Below, one piece after another: positions 32,000 through 37,244 of a stretch of DNA of 37,244 nt; position 1 is the stretch's first letter, and each line of letters begins with the position of its first letter. The DNA is taken from positions 18,246-55,489 of the forward strand of contig NZ_AOIV01000036.1 of NCBI RefSeq assembly GCF_000337095.1, in the 5' to 3' direction. This stretch comes from Halogeometricum pallidum JCM 14848. Its GTDB lineage: Archaea; Halobacteriota; Halobacteria; Halobacteriales; Haloferacaceae. The position numbers and the translations under genes are program-made. Below the pieces are notes generated by a model. That model was not told the origin of the DNA. It was given only the letters and a program-made list of their open reading frames with translations, and searched no databases.

Positions 32000-32670
32000 T
32001 GGAACTCACACGTTCCTGAAGGCGCTCACGCGCCCAACACCGCGATGCTCCTACATCGCGGACTTCTCACAACGTCACCCGACAGACCCGTCTACGCGCT
32101 CTCGCTCGCGCCTTCGTGAGCGCCCCCTGGGGCGCGAGCGAGAGCGCTCACGGAAGGCTCCACAGACAAGCACGCGCGCCGGACAGGCCGGTCCGAGTGG
32201 CCAGCGGAGTTAGTCTCGTCGACGACGAGCACCGACTGGCGCGCAGGCGTCGACTGACTAACCCGCTGGCGCTTCGGGAGAAGCGAACGACGCGCGGGAC
32301 GACTACTGGGAGTCCCGCGGCGTGCCGAGGCGAACAGCGTGAGCCGAGTGTAGGCGGCCGGCCGACCGGACGGCGAGCGGGCGTACCGAGTCGTCACACC
32401 TTAGCAGACAGTGAAGCAGCGATGCTAACCACCCCACACCGGGTGGGAGTGAAAGGGGCCGGACGCTCGACGTGCCCCGGCGACGCAACCACCGCAGGAA
32501 CGAGGCGCGCAGCGAGGGTCCCGTGAGCAGTGCGAGCGGGACTCAGCGAGACCACAGTATCGCCAGACGCAGCCGGCGAGCGTTCGGGGGCTTTCGAGGA
32601 GACCGCAACCGACGCTAGCAGTTGTTTGTCCCTCCAGAAGATGTTTGACACAGTGTTGTCCACTGTTCAT
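32000..32670. other. Gene-poor G/C-rich region with hairpins
   Basis: About 670 bp with no supportable gene; open frames here have low-complexity, Arg-rich translations. It contains CGCGATG-CTCCTA-CATCGCG (32041-32060) and a 17-bp perfect inverted repeat (32096-32112 with 32131-32147). The region holds the promoter of the leftward OB-fold gene and perhaps a replication or regulatory structure. Confidence 0.5.
32096..32147. repeat. 17-bp perfect inverted repeat (hairpin)
   Basis: The left arm GCGCTCTCGCTCGCGCC (32096-32112) is the exact complement of the right arm (32131-32147), separated by 18 nt. Alternating CGCTCGCG sequence could also adopt unusual DNA forms. It lies about 100-150 bp upstream of the OB-fold gene. 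Confidence 0.65.
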
Positions 32671-33290
32671 ATGGTCTCGCTGACGCGTCGGTACCTCCTC
32701 CGACAGACTGTGGCTGGCGGAAGTGTGCTGTCTCTCGCCGGGTGTACCGCCCCGAACGTTCCCGGGCTCTCACGTAGGGGGTCGGTTCCGAAGCCGTTCA
32801 CGAACGACGAGTACACTGCGAGCTACACGGCGGCCGGTCACTGGCTCTTGGAAGGACACGATGGCGGCCGAACCGGCTACGCGGCCTCCACAGTCCCACA
32901 CGGCGATGTCGACGTCGCCTGGCTTCGGCGTCCAGGGAAGGACCTACATGGCGCAACGGCACCGATCGTCGGCCCGGTGCGTGTCTACCTCGCCTATGTC
33001 GAGTCGCGGGATGACGCCGAGAACTCGGACGTCTACCTTGCAGGGTTCGACGCTGAATCTGGCGAACAGCAACTTGACGTGCACCTCGAAACAGGCCGCG
33101 CTGTCGGAGTCGCACTCGCAGATGAGACGCTCCTGGCCGTTACACGTGGTCCGGACTACGAGCAGGCGACCCTGACAGCCCTCGCCCGCTCCGATGGATC
33201 GATCCAGTGGACGGAGACGATTCCGGACGTAACTGGTTCGCCAGCAGTTGTGGACGAAACGTGTTACCTGGCGACGCGAGACGAGGACAA
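32671..33290 (+). pseudogene. Truncated PQQ-like beta-propeller lipoprotein
   Basis: The frame from the ATG at 32671 gives a Tat lipoprotein signal (LTRRYLLRQTVAGGSVLSLA then GC) and the first propeller blades: GHWLLEGHDGGRTGYAASTV, DVYLAGFDAESGEQQLDVHL, and ALARSDGSIQWTETIPDVTG. At about residue 205 the sequence changes to low-complexity WQWRWRWEYAVSWSWSAG and stops at 33348, roughly half the expected length. From there the DNA encodes, in another frame, a DUF3883 C-terminus. It is read as the 5' part of a gene broken by recombination. Confidence 0.7.
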
Positions 33291-33991
33291 CTGGCAGTGG
33301 CGGTGGCGGTGGGAGTACGCAGTATCGTGGTCGTGGTCAGCAGGGTGAGGCTGCAACGCTCGTCGCGATTCTGGATGATGCTGCTCGTTGGCTTGACGAC
33401 CAGCCCATCGGAATGATTCGGCCGGTCCGCTCGACGTTCCGCGCGTTGCACGACGATCAGCAGAACGGCGATCACAACTGGCATCTCGACCGAGTCTGGG
33501 ACCAGGAGCTACTACCGCTCTTGTCGGGCGGTGGGTTAACGCGGGAATCTATCGTCGACTGGCGTGATCACCTTGGAGATGGACGGCTTCGGGATCACCC
33601 ACTGGTCAGACTCTGTAACGTCACGCTTGAACAGGGCCCCGGGTTCGACGTAATCGACCCATTCGGTCCATTATCAGGTCCACGGCGAGAGTTCGATATC
33701 AGCCAGTTCGTTCCCGTCGAGGTGAAGGCGGTCGGCGGCCGTACCCCACCGTTCCACTTCCGACTAACGACCAACGAATACCGTCGCTGCAAGGCATTCC
33801 TCCGAGGAGATCGGTCATATGTGATCCGGCTCGTCCATGTTCCTGAGCCAGGGACACCCAACTGGGCGTCAGAGACGCGGTTCGTCTCTGAGATAGTACT
33901 CGAAGATGTGTCGGACGCTGAATCCCTGGTTCGTGGAGATCCCTTCGAGGAAGTCGTTAAAGGCGGCTACATGAATATGAGCGTAGACTAG
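33290..33991 (+). pseudogene. 3' fragment of a DUF3883-domain gene
   Basis: In frame 2 the translation runs GSGGGGGSTQYRGRGQQGEA then TLVAILDDAARWLDDQPIGM and ends GGYMNMSVD. The C-terminal ~110 residues are a DUF3883 domain: QFVPVEVKAVGGRTPPFHFR followed by LTTNEYRRCKAFLRGDRSYV and IRLVHVPEPGTPNW. In intact proteins this domain ends large ATPases or helicases of defence or DNA-processing type. No start or N-terminal part exists here; the glycine-rich linker is the junction with the truncated propeller gene. The junction lies at about 33285-33300. Confidence 0.7.
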
Positions 33992-34104
33992 TGAATCGAC
34001 TCCGCCAGTAGGCTGGCGGAGCGGCACCACTCGTGCCCCATATTTCGAGGACAGTATAGAACAAATGTCGCCTGAGAATACCGTAGATTAGAGTGAGACA
34101 GACG

Positions 34105-34221
34105 CCCCTATCGATTTGTTGTGTGAGAAACCACCAAACACCTGGGCACACCTCTATCGACTTGTTCTCGATGTCGGGTGAGCTAGGTCGTCACCGCACC
34201 CTCGCCCCTATCGATTTGTTC
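34105..34221 (+). repeat. Origin repeat cluster 1 (three copies, after orc1)
   Basis: CCCCTATCGATTTGTTG at 34105-34121, the variant CCTCTATCGACTTGTTC at 34151-34167 and the exact CCCCTATCGATTTGTTC at 34205-34221, all in plus orientation. They lie 11-127 bp beyond the orc1 stop codon. The CCCC run is a G-string on the other strand, as in archaeal origin-recognition boxes. Confidence 0.85.
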
Positions 34222-34231
34222 CGAGAAGAAG

Positions 34232-35557
34232 CTACTTATTGATCTGAGCCTTCACGACGGTCCGTAGTTCGTCCACGTTGACGTCCTTCAGTCGCGAATC
34301 TTCTCGAAGTGTCTCGATGATGGTGTTCGGGTTCTCTCCAAACGTAAACTCGAGGTAGCTTCCCGAATGCGGTCCCTGACTTTTCCGCTCGGTCTCAACC
34401 AAGGAATACGTCGTGAGTTCCTTCATCTTGTTCACATACGTCTCCTGGTGATACTGATCTGCATCGAGTGTCCCCGTCAGATACTGATACACGCGATAGC
34501 CGAGCGGACTTTTCGCTGCACCAGTCCCGGTTTCCCGAGCAACCGCAGCAGTCGCAAAGAGACAGAGCTTCTTCTGGGTGCTAATCCCACGAGTCACTTC
34601 GAGTACGCGGTTCTTCTCGACTTTGTCTTGGGCTTCTCGGATGTGCTCTTCGCGAACCTGGTCCGCATTTGCTTTCTCAGCGATCGACCCTGCTGTTCGC
34701 ATGAGGTCGATCGCCTTCCGTGCGTCCCCGTTCGTTTGTGCAGCGAACGCGGCAGCTAGCGGAATCACGTCGTTACTGAGTGCGTTTTCGTGGAAAGCAT
34801 CTTCCCGAGCCCAAAGAATCTCTCGGAGCTGGTTGGCATCATAGTCGCTGAAGTGGACGTCCTCCGGCGTGAACGAACTAAGTGCTCGACTGCCAACGTT
34901 CTCCATCATCTTTGTGTCGTTAGTGATGGCGGTTACAGAGACTTGGGCGGTGATCTCGTCCGTACTCCCTGCGCGAGAAAGCTGGTACAGAAGACGGGAG
35001 AAGGCCGGCTCGTCCATATCTCGGCGACCGACGAGCATATCAAGTTCATCGAGGATGAAGACGACAGTATCGTAGTGTTCGTTAATAAGGCGGTAGAGTT
35101 CTCGCCATTTCTTCTTGTTCGGGATACCGTGTTCTGGGACCTCAACGGTCGCTCCGACGTCGTTCGCGACTTTTCGGGCTAGCTCGTAAACGGCTGAGCC
35201 GAGAGTCCCGACGTTCTGGCAGTTCATCTGGATTACGCCGAATCTGATGTCACGACTTTCACAGAGTTCGAGGATGTTCGAACAGACGGCGTTAATGATG
35301 AGCGATTTTCCAGTCCCTGACGGCCCGTAGAGGAAGAGGTTTGGAGGGCGCTCATTACTAATCGCGACTCGAAGATGCTGGGTGATGTCGGTGAGCTGGG
35401 AGTCGCGACCGACGATACGTTCCTCGTCGACGATCTCGTTCGGTTCGAGAAGAGAACGGTTCTTGATGAGACTCGCGGCTTCTTCCTGCTCGAGGATGAG
35501 ATCTTTAATAGAACCCGTGGACTCGGGTGTTTCCTCGGGACCAGGATCCGTGGGCAT
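34232..35557 (-). CDS. orc1: Orc1/Cdc6 replication initiator
   Basis: AAA+ initiator of 441 residues from the ATG at 35557 (a GTG at 35569 is possible). Walker A is FLYGPSGTGKS (about 75-85), Walker B VVFILDELDML with Asp170/Glu171, sensor I AITNDTKMMENVG, and the lid region GDARKAIDLMRTAGSIA. The C-terminal winged helix (RVYQYLTGTLDADQYHQETY; YSLVETERKSQGPHSGSYLE) binds origin repeats. It lies between two sets of repeats, the usual arrangement of an Orc1 with its own origin, and would start replication of this replicon. Confidence 0.97.
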   Translation of the reverse strand: MPTDPGPEETPESTGSIKDLILEQEEAASLIKNRSLLEPNEIVDEERIVGRDSQLTDITQHLRVAISNERPPNLFLYGPSGTGKSLIINAVCSNILELCESRDIRFGVIQMNCQNVGTLGSAVYELARKVANDVGATVEVPEHGIPNKKKWRELYRLINEHYDTVVFILDELDMLVGRRDMDEPAFSRLLYQLSRAGSTDEITAQVSVTAITNDTKMMENVGSRALSSFTPEDVHFSDYDANQLREILWAREDAFHENALSNDVIPLAAAFAAQTNGDARKAIDLMRTAGSIAEKANADQVREEHIREAQDKVEKNRVLEVTRGISTQKKLCLFATAAVARETGTGAAKSPLGYRVYQYLTGTLDADQYHQETYVNKMKELTTYSLVETERKSQGPHSGSYLEFTFGENPNTIIETLREDSRLKDVNVDELRTVVKAQINK

Positions 35558-35733
35558 ACCCCACCCCACTCTATCAGGATACTAAAAGATTCCCCTGTCG
35601 ATTTCTTTTCTACCGTTATGAGGCTCATCGGTACAGAATCAACGAGTTATAGCGTTCTGCTCGCAGACCTCCGACGATTTGTTAGAGAGGCTTTCTTTGG
35701 ACGACATCACGAGAAATGAACAACACCCTCTCA

Positions 35734-36055
35734 CCCCTATCGATTTGTTCTACCCACAAAGGAGGGGTAGGGGTCACTCGATGTTGATCACGCTGTCGCC
35801 ACCCCAAAGCCGAATTATCGTTGGATGAGCTGTTGTCTTCTCTATCTATTCTTCTTTCTTCTAGTTCTAGTACTAGACTAGCTAGAGTAGACACACCCCT
35901 ATCGATTTGTTCTGATCAATTGGAGTCGTTCGATTTGGCTTCGTTTCTTGACTTAAACAGGTTCCTGTAACGTGGGTGTGGTCAGCCTCTACATCTCCAA
36001 TACAAGTCCTTAGACTTGCTTCTGAACTCGGTCAGTCTCCCCTATCGATTTGTTC
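35734..36055 (+). repeat. Origin repeat cluster 2 (three exact copies, plus orientation)
   Basis: CCCCTATCGATTTGTTC at 35734-35750, 35896-35912 and 36039-36055. The first also shares the preceding ten bases, CACCCTCTCA, with the inverted copy at 36191-36217. Confidence 0.88.
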
Positions 36056-36190
36056 TACATCGTCCTCGTCTCCCGAAAAAGTCGAAAACAGTCTTAAAAA
36101 AGCAGAAAATATGGGTTATAGCTCCCAATCACGGTATCTCTCATTACTTCCACTGGCGTCAAACTGCCCCGGTGGTGCTCTTTCCCGGGA

Positions 36191-36404
36191 GAACAAATCG
36201 ATAGGGGTGAGAGGGTGGTTCCAAAGTCAGTACCGTAATATGCAGAATCCGTTCCCCAGCAAGGCTTTCCGCGTTCATAATTCCATCCTGCAATTCGGGA
36301 ATGTCTCTCCTCAATGATCGAACTGCCCATAGCTACGCCCCTGAACAAATCGATAGAGGTGACTCTGTGTACGCGCGTGGTCTCGGTGAACAAGTCGATA
36401 GAGG
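36191..36404 (-). repeat. Origin repeat cluster 3 (three copies, minus orientation)
   Basis: GAACAAATCGATAGGGG at 36191-36207 is the exact complement of the consensus; GAACAAATCGATAGAGG at 36343-36359 and GAACAAGTCGATAGAGG at 36388-36404 are variants. The outer copies on both flanks carry the same TATC-preceding C-to-T (CCTC) change, as if they formed a second class of sites. Confidence 0.85.
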
Positions 36405-36572
36405 TGAGCCTCCGCATCCTGGCGATTAGGATGCAATTCATCGGATTCTACGTCACTGCAGAGTCGATGCGTACTGTCCGCGAGTCACCAACTGCAAGAC
36501 AATCTGAGTCTCTCTTGCCAGTTAACCAACGCGGAGATGTCTTCCGATAGGCCTGTTGGTTAAGGGCGTCGG

Positions 36573-36887
36573 TCACATCTCCCGATCGATTTCGAGTTTC
36601 CGCATGGCTCGTTCGAATACGTCCGGGTGACGATGGGCGAGATTCTCGAGATGATTACGAATGGACTGGGCTGGATTGACGTCGACATCATCCGTGTCCT
36701 GGAGTTCACGCCAGAACTGATGCATCTCTTCGCTTACCGAGACGCCTATTGTGTGGTCCTTCACGCCAGTGTTGAGTGCGTCGTAGTAAGGTTCTGTATC
36801 GAAGTCCGACGAACCTTGCTGGTCCACTCGGTCTTTTTCCTCCGCTGCGTCATCCATCGCTTCGCCGAATGGATTGTCGTTGCTCAT
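36573..36887 (-). CDS. Small acidic protein next to the origin
   Basis: Protein of 104 residues. The N-terminal half is acidic and probably disordered (FGEAMDDAAEEKDRVDQQGS). The C-terminal half is helical (SVSEEMHQFWRELQDTDDVD; PAQSIRNHLENLAHRHPDVF) and could be a ribbon-helix-helix-like DNA- or partner-binding domain. It lies 24 nt after the preceding leftward gene, so both are one transcript. Position suggests a plasmid maintenance role; no family is recognised. Confidence 0.7.
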   Translation of the reverse strand: MSNDNPFGEAMDDAAEEKDRVDQQGSSDFDTEPYYDALNTGVKDHTIGVSVSEEMHQFWRELQDTDDVDVNPAQSIRNHLENLAHRHPDVFERAMRKLEIDREM

Positions 36888-36911
36888 ACGCTCTTATTCT
36901 TAAGCTTAATA

Positions 36912-37244
36912 TTAAAGATATTCGTCTAACGTCTCGTCCGTGATTTGGACGTCTTGTTCGGCTGCGAATTGCTGCGCACCAGCCCGGAATGCATGATAGC
37001 ACTTCTGTCGAGTATTACGCGGAGTCCCATCGCTGACTTCGACGACAGTCTCGATGGCACTCGCCGTGTAGGGGTCGGACGGATATCCAGAATCGTACTC
37101 TTCCTCACGGGCCCAGGCAAGCCATCTGGCGATGAGTTCTTCTGTTTCTGCGAACCCGAACCGTTCCAGCGTCCGATCCTTCGCGACGAGTCGCGAACTG
37201 AGTGTCTCGCGCAGTTCGTCGATTCGATCACCAGCACGCTCTGT
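36912..37244 (-). CDS. Partial gene at window edge, C-terminal 110 residues
   Basis: The frame runs off the window at 37244 and stops TAA at 36912. Visible residues include DRIDELRETLSSRLVAKDRT, LERFGFAETEELIARWLAWA and ETVVEVSDGTPRNTRQKCYH, then FRAGAQQFAAEQDVQITDET. The DGTPRNT followed by helices recalls the C-terminal part of AAA+ ATPases of plasmid or defence systems, but this is only an impression. No catalytic motif lies in the visible part. Confidence 0.65.
   Translation of the reverse strand, partial: TERAGDRIDELRETLSSRLVAKDRTLERFGFAETEELIARWLAWAREEEYDSGYPSDPYTASAIETVVEVSDGTPRNTRQKCYHAFRAGAQQFAAEQDVQITDETLDEYL

Larger units (their letters stand above)
35724..36404. other. Putative replication origin core
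   Basis: About 1 kb between orc1 and the next gene carries no gene. Three plus-oriented and three minus-oriented copies of the repeat face each other across 36056-36190. This inner stretch is locally A-rich (gaaaaagtcgaaaac, cttaaaaaagcagaaaat) and is the likely duplex-unwinding element. A 27-bp segment at 35724-35750 is repeated exactly, inverted, at 36191-36217. The layout fits haloarchaeal orc1-linked origins. Confidence 0.8.

Noticed and set aside
32116-32526. 136-residue open frame
   Set aside because: The translation is Arg/Gly/Thr-rich with no structure, in a hairpin-rich G/C region; it lacks haloarchaeal acidic composition.
34105-36404. CRISPR array
   Set aside because: The 17-bp repeats have very uneven spacing, occur in both directions and surround an orc1 gene; no cas genes are present. 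They are origin repeats.
36926-37237. 103-residue minus-strand frame starting MLVIES
   Set aside because: It is out of frame with the acidic, helix-rich partial gene at 36912-37244; its composition (Ser/Arg-rich) is that of a shadow frame.
1-37244. tRNA or rRNA genes and sulfide:quinone oxidoreductase
   Set aside because: None was recognised on either strand; the absence of the oxidoreductase matters for the sulfur model.

Overview
The window looks like a replicon segment from a haloarchaeon (class Halobacteria). The signs are acidic proteins, three TFIIB-family factors, two bacterio-opsin-activator-type (HTH-10) regulators, twin-arginine lipoproteins, an Orc1/Cdc6 initiator beside an array of origin repeats, and an insertion sequence with intact ends. 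The initiator, repeats, IS element and gene debris fit a megaplasmid or a plasmid-like part of a chromosome. No tRNA, rRNA or CRISPR array was seen.

Layout. Positions 1-2900 hold tfb copy 1, an HTH-10 regulator and a two-domain sulfurtransferase. Positions 2908-3655 are a complete IS6-type element with 12-bp inverted ends and an 8-bp target duplication. Positions 3700-12050 are a respiratory and sulfur block: an orphan haem-copper oxidase subunit I, a methyltransferase, a DUF2892 protein, then a leftward run (rhodanese-persulfide dioxygenase fusion, split YeeE/YedE thiosulfate transporter, a 49-residue protein, a TauE/SafE sulfite exporter, a cysteine-bearing HTH regulator, a METTL7-like methyltransferase) and a divergent tusA-dsrE2 pair. 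Positions 12100-14000 carry small membrane proteins and HTH regulators. Positions 14000-18000 hold tfb copy 2 and cydAB with a small membrane protein. Positions 18200-24300 hold a ferredoxin, a Dps-like ferritin, a DUF302 protein, an MFS transporter, a second rhodanese-dioxygenase fusion, a second HTH-10 regulator, a small DsrE protein and a single-domain rhodanese. Positions 24400-27100 hold a SWIM zinc-finger protein, a zinc-ribbon protein of unknown role and tfb copy 3.

Positions 27090-29070 contain four same-direction copies of an imperfectly palindromic repeat of about 60-85 bp. Three single genes for exported or membrane proteins sit between the copies, like cassettes; this is the least explained structure in the window. 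Next come a lipoprotein/beta-propeller pair, an OB-fold DNA-binding protein, a hairpin-rich gap and a fused pseudogene (truncated beta-propeller joined to a DUF3883 C-terminus). Positions 34100-36400 are the replication module: orc1/cdc6 with nine copies of CCCCTATCGATTTGTTC or variants on both sides, the right-hand set forming an inverted arrangement around an AT-richer core. The window ends with two leftward genes, the upstream one cut by the window edge.

Working model (inference): the sulfur genes form a reactive-sulfur handling island. The dioxygenase fusions would oxidise low-molecular-weight persulfides to sulfite, the rhodaneses, TusA and DsrE proteins would carry sulfane sulfur, YeeE/DUF6691 would move thiosulfate, TauE would export sulfite, and the METTL7-like enzyme could methylate sulfide or thiols. 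Cytochrome bd would keep respiration going when sulfide blocks haem-copper oxidases. A recurring AGTATTG motif lies in the promoter regions of several of these genes. No sulfide:quinone oxidoreductase is encoded here.
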